Source of the DNA: Streptomyces sp. NBC_00289
GTDB lineage: Bacteria > Actinomycetota > Actinomycetes > Streptomycetales > Streptomycetaceae
Assembly: GCF_041435115.1 (NCBI RefSeq)
Contig: NZ_CP108046.1
Span: 1,302,001 to 1,366,000 of the forward strand
Direction of reading: 5' to 3'
DNA length: 64,000 bases
Shown here piece by piece: positions 35,533 through 43,110 of this stretch. The position numbers were made by a program, and so were the translations under genes. The notes below the pieces were generated by a model. The model was given only the letters and a program-made list of their open reading frames with translations. It had not been told where the DNA came from and searched no databases. Within the stretch, counting starts at the first letter, position 1. Every line of letters begins with the position of its first letter.

Positions 35533-36669
35533 TCATGTTCGGGGCGGGGTTCTGGCGAGTCGGGCCGTGATCGAGCGCGTCAGGCCGTGATCCGGCGCGT
35601 CAGACCGTGATCTGCCGGACGGGGTCGTCCGGTTCGGCGGGGATGCGGTAGATGAGCGGACGACCAGGTTGACCGGCGGGTCGTGCACCGGGATCGGGTC
35701 CGCGTCCGGGTTCTCGATGGCGTGCACGAGGCGCTTGAGGCCGTCCTGTGCCGTCGCGTCGAACGGCTGTCGCACGGTCGTCAGGGGAGGAGACACGTAG
35801 GCGGCGACGGGGATGTCGTCGAGACCGACGACACTGACGTCCTCCGGTACGCGTCGGCCGGCTTCCAGCAGCGCGCGGATCAGGCCGATGGCCATGTCGT
35901 CGTTGGCTGCGAAGACGGCGGTCACGCTGTCGTCGGCGGCCAGTCGACGACCGGCCGTGTAGCCGGAGGCCGCCGACCAGTCGCCCGCGATGACAGACGG
36001 TTCGCGTCTGCCGTGCGCGGCCAGCGTCGCCCGCCATCCCTCGAGGCGGTCCCTTGCGGCGTACCAGCGTTGGGGACCGGCGAGGTGGTGGACGGTCGTG
36101 TGTCCCAGTTCGAGCAGGTGCTCGGTGACGGCGCGGGCCAGCTGACGGGCGACGAGCCCCGCGGTCACCACCCGGGGTGCGACGAAGGGCGGCGGCGCGC
36201 CGAGGACGAGGAACGGCACGTCGACGCGGACGGAGAGGTTGTCGCCGTCCTCCTCGTCGATCGGCTCGGAGATGACGATGCCGTCCACGCCCTGGTCGAG
36301 CAGTGAGTTGACGGCACCGGCGATGCCCATCGTGTCGCCTTCGAACGTGTTGACCACGCGGAGCGCGTAGCCGGTGTCCCGGACGGCCCGCTCGACGCCC
36401 ATCAGCAGCGAGGCAGGTCCGTACAGGGCTGTTCCGAGTGTCACCACCCCGATGGACCGGGTCCGCCCGGAGGCCAGCGCCCGTGCCGCGTGGTTCAGCC
36501 GGTAACCGAGTTCTTCGGCGGCTTCCATGACACGTCGCCGCACGTCGGCGGAGACGTACTGCTCGCTGTTCATGACCCGGGACACCGTCTTCTGCGAGAC
36601 GCCCGCCAGACGCGCCACATCGGTGCTGCGCGGTGGGGCACCTGCGCTGCGGCCGGCCAGTCGTGCCAT
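35533..36669 (-). CDS. LacI-family transcriptional repressor
   Basis: A 378-residue LacI regulator. The HTH is STDVARLAGVSQKTVSRVMNSEQYVSADVRRRVMEAAEELGY and the hinge is NHAARALASGRTRSIGVV. The periplasmic-binding-fold core includes GLIRALLEAGRRVPEDVSVVGLDDIPVAAYVSPPLTTVRQP. It presumably represses the downstream sugar operon, with a galactoside or arabinoside inducer. The ATG at 36669 has AGGAG seven bases upstream; the frame is open to 36822. The tail after LVVRSSTA is about 33 residues longer than usual and overlaps a 20-bp tandem duplication. Confidence 0.92.
   Translation of the reverse strand: MARLAGRSAGAPPRSTDVARLAGVSQKTVSRVMNSEQYVSADVRRRVMEAAEELGYRLNHAARALASGRTRSIGVVTLGTALYGPASLLMGVERAVRDTGYALRVVNTFEGDTMGIAGAVNSLLDQGVDGIVISEPIDEEDGDNLSVRVDVPFLVLGAPPPFVAPRVVTAGLVARQLARAVTEHLLELGHTTVHHLAGPQRWYAARDRLEGWRATLAAHGRREPSVIAGDWSAASGYTAGRRLAADDSVTAVFAANDDMAIGLIRALLEAGRRVPEDVSVVGLDDIPVAAYVSPPLTTVRQPFDATAQDGLKRLVHAIENPDADPIPVHDPPVNLVVRSSTASPPNRTTPSGRSRSDAPDHGLTRSITARLARTPPRT
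35563..35602. repeat. 20-bp tandem duplication in the 3' end of the LacI gene
   Basis: GGCCGTGATCGAGCGCGTCA is followed directly by GGCCGTGATCCGGCGCGTCA and a partial third copy (GACCGTGATCTG). Because 20 is not a multiple of three, the copies are read in different frames and may have displaced the ancestral stop. Confidence 0.7.
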
Positions 36670-36734
36670 GCGGGGTCTCCTGATCTCCGGCAGTCCGCAA
36701 CGTGACCAGTCCTCGTATGACTGCGCTGCCATGA

Positions 36735-36787
36735 CTGCGCAGACATATCTACGCAGCGGAAGGTTGCGCGTCAAGGGGTTGCGCAAC
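36735..36787. promoter_or_regulatory. Candidate LacI-type operators
   Basis: GTTGCGCAAC (36778-36787) and CTGCGCAG (36735-36742) are CG-centred palindromes of the kind LacI proteins bind, 65-120 nt upstream of the LacI start. A further half-site GTTGCGC is at 36763. They may mediate autoregulation. Confidence 0.45.
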
Positions 36788-36971
36788 ATCTCTGGAAACA
36801 GACGCGTGAACAACGGCCGCATGAGTGGCCGGTGCCCGGCAGTGACGATCAGTACATACGGCGTGGCGGGGTGGGGGTGGGGCGATGCCCACCTCCGAGG
36901 AGGGGCGCCCTCGCACCCATTGATAGCCTCGGTCCTGTGATCGGCTTCCCCATGCCCGGCAGGAGTGCGCC

Positions 36972-38147
36972 GTGAGCACCGTCGGCGCCTTCCCGCTCGG
37001 TTCCGCGACGACGCTCGCCGAACTCGCCCGGGATCCGCATCCGCGACTGGCCCTGCTGCGTGCTCAGGAGCCGGTGTCCTGGTTGCCCGAGCTGGGCGGC
37101 TGGCTGGTCACCCGTCGCGACCTCGCGCTGAGCGTGATGCGGGACGCCACGACCTTCACCGTCGACGACCCCCGTTTCTCCACCGCACAGGTCGTCGGAC
37201 CGAGCATGCTGTCCCTGGACGGTGCCCAACACACCCGACACCGCGAGCCCTTCACCGCCCCCTTCCGCCCCCGGGAGGTGCACGACGGCTTCGCCTCGTT
37301 CATCGAGCGGGAGACCGACCGGCTCATCACCGCGCTGGAGCCGACGGGGGCCGTCGAACTGAGACGTACCTTCGCCGGACCGCTCGCCGTCGCCGTCGTC
37401 ACCAAGGCCCTCGGACTGGTCGGCACCACCGCGGACACGGTCCTCTCCTGGTACGACGCCATCGTGCAGTCGGTCTCGGACATCACCGCGGGACATACGG
37501 CGGGTCGTGCCGGCGCCGCGGCGTACGCGCGGCTACGGGCCGCTGTGGAAGCCACCGTCGCCGACCGTGACGCCGCCTCGCTCCTCGTCTCCGCTGCTGG
37601 GCAGTTGACGGCACCCGAGGTGGCGTCCAACGCCGCGGTCCTGATGTTCGGCGGCATAGAGACCACCGAGGCGATGATCACGAACGCGCTGCTGCACCTA
37701 CTGCTTCATCCAGACCAACTCGCCCTTGTGCGAGCCGACTTCGGTCTGCTGGACGGTGCGATCGAGGAATCGCTGCGCCTCGAGCCCGGTGCGGCGGTCG
37801 TGGACCGCTACGCCACCCGCGACACAGTCCTCGGACCGGCCACGGTCCGCCAGGGCCACCTGGTCACCGTCTCCCTGACGGGCGCCAACCGTGACCCTGC
37901 CGTCTTCCCGGATCCCGACCGGTTCGACGTCCGCCGCGAGAACGCCCGTCTCCAACTGGCCTTCGCCCACGGCCCGCACTACTGCCTCGCCGCACATCTG
38001 GCACGCCTGGAAACACGCATCGCCCTCAAGGGTCTGCTCGAACGCCTCCCCCGCCTACGCCTGGACGCGAACCACCCCACCACCCCGCGGGGTCTGGTCT
38101 TCCGCAAGCCCCCCACCCTGCAGGTGCTGTGGGACAGACCTTCCTGA
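36972..38147 (+). CDS. Cytochrome P450
   Basis: A 391-residue soluble bacterial P450. The I-helix oxygen-binding segment is MFGGIETTEAM, the K-helix ExxR is EESLR, and the haem loop is FAHGPHYCLAAHLARLE. In that loop the residue two after the cysteine is Ala where Gly is usual. The GTG start at 36972 follows AGGAG with six bases between. No ferredoxin or reductase gene is adjacent. It stands alone, facing away from the LacI gene. The substrate is unknown. It is not near enough to the crt genes to link it to carotenoids. Confidence 0.93.
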   Translation: MSTVGAFPLGSATTLAELARDPHPRLALLRAQEPVSWLPELGGWLVTRRDLALSVMRDATTFTVDDPRFSTAQVVGPSMLSLDGAQHTRHREPFTAPFRPREVHDGFASFIERETDRLITALEPTGAVELRRTFAGPLAVAVVTKALGLVGTTADTVLSWYDAIVQSVSDITAGHTAGRAGAAAYARLRAAVEATVADRDAASLLVSAAGQLTAPEVASNAAVLMFGGIETTEAMITNALLHLLLHPDQLALVRADFGLLDGAIEESLRLEPGAAVVDRYATRDTVLGPATVRQGHLVTVSLTGANRDPAVFPDPDRFDVRRENARLQLAFAHGPHYCLAAHLARLETRIALKGLLERLPRLRLDANHPTTPRGLVFRKPPTLQVLWDRPS

Positions 38148-38214
38148 CTGCCGAACGTCATCCTCGCCGTGGTCGGCACCTGGCCCGCCTCGATCTTCTG
38201 ACGCCGAGTCCACC

Positions 38215-38252
38215 CGCCCCGTGCCCGTCGGTCACCTGACGGGCACGGGGCG
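38215..38252. terminator. Hairpin terminator after P450
   Basis: Perfect 15-bp arms (38215-38229 and 38238-38252) with an 8-nt loop, 68 nt downstream of the P450 stop. The rest of the 326-bp gap (38148-38473) shows nothing else clear. Confidence 0.65.
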
Positions 38253-38473
38253 GCGGCGAGGTCCGGGCCGTCACCGAGAGCCCGCAGCACCACCGTGACG
38301 TACCGTCTCGGGTCGGCGGACGGCCCCGCGGCGGAGTCACGCCGAGGACGGTGGCCTGCCCACCTCGGCCGGCTCATCCGGCTGTTCCGCGTCACCCGCT
38401 CGGAAGCGACCGACGGGCGAGGGCACGTGCCCGGTGTCAGGCTGGGCACAGACTCGGCCCGCGGAAGGAAGTC

Positions 38474-39277
38474 ATGGTCATGATCACCTCGGAGTTCGCC
38501 CCCGGTTCCCCGTGTTGGCTCGACCTCGGTGCTCCCGATGTCCGCGCCGCCTCCGCCTTCTACAGTGCGGTGTTCGGGTGGGAGTACGAGTCCATGGGCC
38601 AGGCGGAGGACATGGAAGGCGGCATGTTCCGTAAGGACGGCAAGATCGTCGCCGGTCTCGGCAAGCTCACCGAGGCGGGTGCGCGCTCGGCCTGGATGAT
38701 CTACTACAACGTCACCGACGCGGACGCCACGACCCAGGCCGTGGAGCGCGCGGGCGGCACCGTGCGGCTGGCACCGATGGACCTCGACGACTGGGGCCGT
38801 ATGGCGCAGTACAGCGACCCGCTGGGCGGCCAGTTCGCCGTCTGGCAGCCGGGGACGAACAAGGGCGTCGAACTCGTGGACCAGCCGGGCTCGCTGTCCT
38901 GGACGGAGTTGTACACGAGCGACGCCACCGTGGCGAAGGAGTTCTACGGTGCCGTCTTCGGCTGGCAGTTCAGCGACATGCAACTGCCCGGCGGCGGGGG
39001 CACGTACACCCTCATCACCCCCGCCGGGCTTCCCGAGGAACGCATGCAGGGCGGCCTCATGGAACTTCCCACGGAGCACCTCGCCCTGACGAACGGACGG
39101 CCGTACTGGCACCCAGTCTTCAATGTCACCGACTGCGACGCCGCGGTCGCGAAGGTCACCGAGAACGGCGGCAGTGTGCAGATGGGGCCGGACGACGCGG
39201 AGGGTGTCGGCCGGCTGGCCGTCTGTCTCGACCCGTCGAACGCGGACTTCGTGGTGCTCACCCCGGTGCGCGGCTGA
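38474..39277 (+). CDS. Two-domain glyoxalase/VOC-superfamily protein
   Basis: A 267-residue protein with two vicinal-oxygen-chelate units. Unit 1 (about 10-125) has PCWLDLGAPDVRAASAFYSAVFGWEYE and FAVWQPG. Unit 2 (about 135-265) has SWTELYTSDATVAKEFYGAVFGWQF and FVVLTPVRG. This tandem form is the usual actinobacterial 'hydroxylase/glyoxalase' type found as an antibiotic-resistance-like or uncharacterised protein. No substrate can be named. The ATG at 38474 has AAGGA just upstream; a second ATG two codons on is possible. Confidence 0.88.
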   Translation: MVMITSEFAPGSPCWLDLGAPDVRAASAFYSAVFGWEYESMGQAEDMEGGMFRKDGKIVAGLGKLTEAGARSAWMIYYNVTDADATTQAVERAGGTVRLAPMDLDDWGRMAQYSDPLGGQFAVWQPGTNKGVELVDQPGSLSWTELYTSDATVAKEFYGAVFGWQFSDMQLPGGGGTYTLITPAGLPEERMQGGLMELPTEHLALTNGRPYWHPVFNVTDCDAAVAKVTENGGSVQMGPDDAEGVGRLAVCLDPSNADFVVLTPVRG

Positions 39278-39392
39278 GCTTCGGCGGGGCGGGCCGACGT
39301 GCGGTCCACTGTCGATCGGGCCGGCGCCGCCGGCTCCTCCAGGGCCTGACGGCGGCACCCGGCGGATGCGACTCCGAACTCGACCGTCAGCC

Positions 39393-39420
39393 CGACTACC
39401 GACTACCGACTACCGACTAC
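39393..39420. repeat. Heptanucleotide tandem repeat
   Basis: Four exact copies of CGACTAC are followed by related CGACTGC/CCACTGC units up to about 39450. The repeat lies in the 350-bp gap (39278-39627) before the DinB-fold gene. Nothing else is evident there. Confidence 0.85.
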
Positions 39421-39627
39421 CGACTGCCCACTGCCCACTGCGACTGCCGACTGCCGCTCGACGCTGCGGTCGCCTTGCGGACTCGGCAGGTGAACGTCCT
39501 GCCCGCCCTCCTGGGCCTGCTGACCCGGTTCCGACCCCCAGGAAAATCGGTGGCGCTCCGTGAACCGCGCCGTTATCTTCCGCTGAGCGCAGTGAGGTAC
39601 GGGGCGCGATCGCGAGGGGAGCCGGGC

Positions 39628-40347
39628 ATGAGCAGCGAGGGCACAGGGGCCGACCGTTTGGGCTTACTGCTCGACCAGTTCGACCGCGCCAGGGAGATGG
39701 CCCAGGTCAGGCTGACCGGACTCGGCGACGAGGAGTACCTGTGGGAGCCGGTACCCGACTGCTGGTCGATCCGGCGGCGGAGCGAGGCGGCGACGCCCAG
39801 GGCGTTCGGACCGGGCGAGTGGGTGCTCGACCTGGGCAACCCTGACATCCCTGCCAACGAGTACGCCGAGGTCGCCCGGCAGGCCGCCGACGGCATGACC
39901 GTAGCCAAGATCGCCGATGACTGGAGCGTGGGTGTCGAGCGGGTCGAGGAGATCCTCGCCGGCACCGCTGTGGCGGAGCCCGACGCACCGCCGGTCACGA
40001 CCATCGCGTGGCGGCTGGGGCACCTGCACTTCGAATTCGCGGGCGGGTGGGAGTGGGCCTTCGGCGAACGGCGGCAGGACCCGAAGCTGATGGTCGACTT
40101 CTCCCCCTCCGCCTCGGTCACGCTGGAGCGGTTCTGGGCGGTGATCGACCGCTGGCGCGACAGCGTCGCCACCGTCACCGAGAAGCAGCTCGACACGGTC
40201 GGCTTCTCGCAGTACCCGTACGGCTCCCACGCCGAGGACTCGTTCCTCGACGTGCTGTCGGGAACCAACCTCGAGTTCATCCACCACATGGCGGAGATCG
40301 CGTTGCTCCGCGACCTGTGGCGGGCCCGCTTCGCCACTCCCGCGTAG
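39628..40347 (+). CDS. DinB-superfamily protein with an internal HTH-like insert
   Basis: A 239-residue protein of the DinB/MST metal-dependent four-helix fold. Flanking parts are standard: LLLDQFDRAREMAQVRLTGLGDEEYLWEPVPDCWSIRRR at the N-terminus, then TTIAWRLGHLHFEFAGGWEWAFG and the C-terminal EFIHHMAEIALLRDLW with metal-ligand histidines. Between about residues 72 and 115 lies an extra segment, NEYAEVARQAADGMTVAKIADDWSVGVERVEEIL, that reads like a small helix-turn-helix and is absent from ordinary family members I know. The ATG at 39628 is preceded by GAGGGGAG. Function unknown; thiol transferase activity is known for some relatives. Confidence 0.8.
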   Translation: MSSEGTGADRLGLLLDQFDRAREMAQVRLTGLGDEEYLWEPVPDCWSIRRRSEAATPRAFGPGEWVLDLGNPDIPANEYAEVARQAADGMTVAKIADDWSVGVERVEEILAGTAVAEPDAPPVTTIAWRLGHLHFEFAGGWEWAFGERRQDPKLMVDFSPSASVTLERFWAVIDRWRDSVATVTEKQLDTVGFSQYPYGSHAEDSFLDVLSGTNLEFIHHMAEIALLRDLWRARFATPA

Positions 40348-40407
40348 GCCAGGACCAGATGTTCGTCGAGAGCGATCAGACCCGCGTCCGGAAAGGAGAC
40401 TGACTTC

Positions 40408-40701
40408 GTGGAGTTCGCCTTTTCCGGCCGGGTGATCGAGTGGCGCGGGCCGTCGCCGTACTTCTTCGTTCCCGTTCCGGACGAGGAGTCCGCCGACATC
40501 CGCGAGGTGGCCGCGATGGCCACCTACGGCTGGGGGGTGATCCCGGTGGAGGCTCGGATCGGTGAGGTCGCCTTCCGGACCTCGCTCTTCCCCAAGGACG
40601 GCGGCTACCTGCTGCCACTCAAGGCCGCTGTGCGCAAGACGCACAGCGTCTCCGCGGGCGACGACGTGTCGGTGCGGATGACGGTCCGTCTCCAGCCCTG
40701 A
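40408..40701 (+). CDS. DUF1905 domain protein
   Basis: A 97-residue single-domain protein. The motif FSGRVIEWRGPSPYFFVPVP at the start, the central GWGVIPVEARIGEVAFRTSLFPKDGGYLLPLKAAVRK and the terminal VSVRMTVRL match the small beta-barrel DUF1905. The GTG start at 40408 has GGAG nine bases upstream. It is 60 bp downstream of the DinB-fold gene and may be co-transcribed. The molecular role is unknown. Confidence 0.88.
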   Translation: MEFAFSGRVIEWRGPSPYFFVPVPDEESADIREVAAMATYGWGVIPVEARIGEVAFRTSLFPKDGGYLLPLKAAVRKTHSVSAGDDVSVRMTVRLQP

Positions 40702-40779
40702 GCTCGAGTTCCGTCGTACGGCGGCACGTTCGGCTGCTCATGCGGCACCGCGCACCCGCACCACCTACCGCCTGACCGG

Positions 40780-42339
40780 TCAGCTCCTCCCCCATCGCGC
40801 CAAGCCCCGCAGCGCGGCGTTGTAGCCCCGGTCGGGCACGGTCCACAGTGTCTGGCCCCGGACCCCCCAGCGTTCCAGCAGTGCGTTGGCCGCCATGAAG
40901 CCGCTGGTCGCCGCGCGTTCCATCAGCGCCACGGGCAGGTCCGTACGGACCAGGTCGCCGGCCACCACCAGGCCCGGGTCACCGGTGCGGACCGTCGGCC
41001 GGTCGGTGTATCCGCCGACCGGGAACAGGGGGCAGTCGGCCCGCCACTCGTGCCGCTCGTCGACGACCGTCGCCTCCCGGGTCTCCGGGTACACGGCGTA
41101 CAACTGCTCGACGAGACGCTTCTCCTCCACGTCACGGGCCGCGCCCTCCGGCAGGGCGTAGGCGTGCAGTTCGACCACGGAGCCGCCGGTGCGCGCCGAC
41201 CAGCGGGCCGCCTCGCCCTCCCAGCGCTCCAGCACGCTGACGTTGTCGAGGGTGCCGTAGCCGCTGGTGCCCAGGAAGCCGGGGCGGTCGCGGGCGACGG
41301 GCCGGTCCAGCCAGAGGCGCGTGACCAGGAACGGGGGCGCGTTGCGCAGCCGGCCCACCCGCTCGCGCCACGGCGCTTCGGCCAGCTCCGGGGAGCGGCC
41401 GACCACCGACCGCAGACCGGCCGTGTCCAGAGCCAGCACCGCCGTGTCGTACCGCCGCTCCCCGTCCCCGGTGGCCACGACGAAGCCGCCGTCATCCGTG
41501 GGCGCGATGTGCTCGACGGCCGTCGAGGTGCGTACGTCGACGCCGTGGCCTCGCAGATATCCGCCGAGGGGTTCCCACAGAGCGTCGGGGAAGGGCTCGT
41601 CGGGCACGTCGAAGAGCAGTCCCTCGGCGGAGCCGAGGAAGTAGATGTGGAACATCAGCACCATCTCCGCGGCCGACAACTCGCGGGGATCCGCGAAGAA
41701 GCTGCGGGAGAACACCTCGAAGGCGAGATGGTGCGCGGCCTTCGGGAACCGGATCGACTCGAGGAAGTCATGGGCACTGACGGCGTCGAAACGCTCGTAG
41801 ACCTCGGGCACGCGGACGTCGAGCAGAGGCAGCGCGGCCACCGGGTTCATGCGGGCCAGGTCGCGGACACCGAAGGTGGGGCTGAGGGCGACGAATCCGA
41901 GCGCACTCCACGGCGGGGTCCGCGGGACGCGGCGGAAGCTGTCGTTCAGTCCCCCGCTGTGACGCAGTGGGTAGTCGGCGAGGCCCGTCAGACGCTCCAG
42001 CCCCGGGTCGGTCCGACGCAGCAGTCCGCGCAGGTTGTAGTACTGGCGGAAGACGGCGTGGAAGCCACGGCTCATCGTCACCGCGCTGCCGTCGTTGAGG
42101 TTCACCGGCCAGCCGGCCAGACGCCCGCCGAGGGCCGGTTCGCGCTCGTAGAGCGTGACCCGCACCTCGCGCTCGGCCAGGGCGGTCGCGGCCGCAAGGC
42201 CGGCGATGCCGCCGCCCACGACAGCGGTCGTCGGCGGGCGGTCACCGCCGACCCGCGGCGCCCCGGGCCGTGCGGGCAGCATCCGGGCGCGCCGGTCCCG
42301 GCCGCGCCGGGCCGCGTTCTGCCGCTCGGAGGCCCTCAC
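40780..42339 (-). CDS. crtU: Carotenoid ring desaturase/methyltransferase CrtU (isorenieratene synthase type)
   Basis: A 519-residue FAD/NAD-binding amine-oxidase-fold protein. The dinucleotide motif is AVVGGGIAGLAAATALAEREVRVTLYERE. GGRLAGWPVNLNDGSAVTMSRGFHAVFRQYYNLR is characteristic of CrtU, which turns the beta rings of beta-carotene into aromatic phi rings with methyl migration. The C-terminus has LVVAGDLVRTDLPVALMERAATSGFMAAN. The GTG start overlaps the crtT stop as GTGA. It is the last gene of the crtY-crtT-crtU operon, as in other streptomycetes making isorenieratene. Confidence 0.9.
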   Translation of the reverse strand: MRASERQNAARRGRDRRARMLPARPGAPRVGGDRPPTTAVVGGGIAGLAAATALAEREVRVTLYEREPALGGRLAGWPVNLNDGSAVTMSRGFHAVFRQYYNLRGLLRRTDPGLERLTGLADYPLRHSGGLNDSFRRVPRTPPWSALGFVALSPTFGVRDLARMNPVAALPLLDVRVPEVYERFDAVSAHDFLESIRFPKAAHHLAFEVFSRSFFADPRELSAAEMVLMFHIYFLGSAEGLLFDVPDEPFPDALWEPLGGYLRGHGVDVRTSTAVEHIAPTDDGGFVVATGDGERRYDTAVLALDTAGLRSVVGRSPELAEAPWRERVGRLRNAPPFLVTRLWLDRPVARDRPGFLGTSGYGTLDNVSVLERWEGEAARWSARTGGSVVELHAYALPEGAARDVEEKRLVEQLYAVYPETREATVVDERHEWRADCPLFPVGGYTDRPTVRTGDPGLVVAGDLVRTDLPVALMERAATSGFMAANALLERWGVRGQTLWTVPDRGYNAALRGLARWGRS

Positions 42340-43067
42340 CGGTCACCGGCCGCGCCGAGGACCGCGCGCCTGGCGACGACGGTGTGGGTGATGCCGGTCT
42401 GCCAGCCCGGCAGCGGCAACAGCCGTACGCGGTCGAACCCGGCCGACCCGACACGTGCGGCGAACTCGTCGGCGGTGTCGAACTCGACGACGCTGCGCCA
42501 CAGATGGCGGTACAGCCTTCCGTCCCCGAGGGCGGTGGCCACGGGCAGGACGATGCCGCCGCACACCGCCGTCCACACCGCGCGGTGGGCGGGCCGGCCG
42601 CTGAGGGTGTACTCGTGCACCGCGAGCCGCCCGTGCGGCGCCAGCAGGTCGCGTACGGTCGCGAGGACGCCCTCGGGGTCGGCCGCGTTACGGAAGAGAT
42701 AGGCGGCGAACACCGCGTCGAACGGGCCCCCGACGCCCCTCTCCGCCAGCCGTTCCGCCGGGGCGTGCACGAAGGTGACGTTGTCCGGCCAGGACTTCGC
42801 GGCCGCTTTCTCCAGCATGCCGGCGGAGGCGTCCACCGCGGTGATCTCCGCCCCGGGCAGTACGGCGGCGAGGGCGGCGGTCGAGGCGCCGGTACCGCAG
42901 CCGAGGTCCAGCACCCGCATGCCGCTCCCACCGTCCGGCAGACCGAGACGGCGCGCCGAGCGGCGCAGATGGGCGTGGTAGCCGGGGTTGGCGGCCACCA
43001 GCGTGTCGTAGGTGCGAGAGGCGTGGTCGAACGCGGCGGCCAGGTCCGCGTCGCGCAGCAGGGTCAT
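42336..43067 (-). CDS. crtT: SAM-dependent methyltransferase CrtT
   Basis: A 243-residue class I methyltransferase. Motif I is RVLDLGCGTGASTAALAAVLPGAEITAVDAS, followed by FDAVFAAYLFRNAADPEGVLATVRDLLAPHGRLAVHEYTLSG. It sits between crtY and crtU, the conserved place of crtT in Streptomyces carotenoid clusters, where its substrate has not been settled as far as I know. The ATG at 43067 lies 43 bp after crtY; the stop overlaps crtU. Confidence 0.88.
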   Translation of the reverse strand: MTLLRDADLAAAFDHASRTYDTLVAANPGYHAHLRRSARRLGLPDGGSGMRVLDLGCGTGASTAALAAVLPGAEITAVDASAGMLEKAAAKSWPDNVTFVHAPAERLAERGVGGPFDAVFAAYLFRNAADPEGVLATVRDLLAPHGRLAVHEYTLSGRPAHRAVWTAVCGGIVLPVATALGDGRLYRHLWRSVVEFDTADEFAARVGSAGFDRVRLLPLPGWQTGITHTVVARRAVLGAAGDR

Positions 43068-43110
43068 TCGGTCTCCTTGAACGGGGGCACGGTCCACCTC
43101 CGCGCGGCGG

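Noticed and set aside
39393..39450. Heptamer array considered as a CRISPR or iteron origin
   Set aside because: No spacers, no replication gene nearby, and too short.
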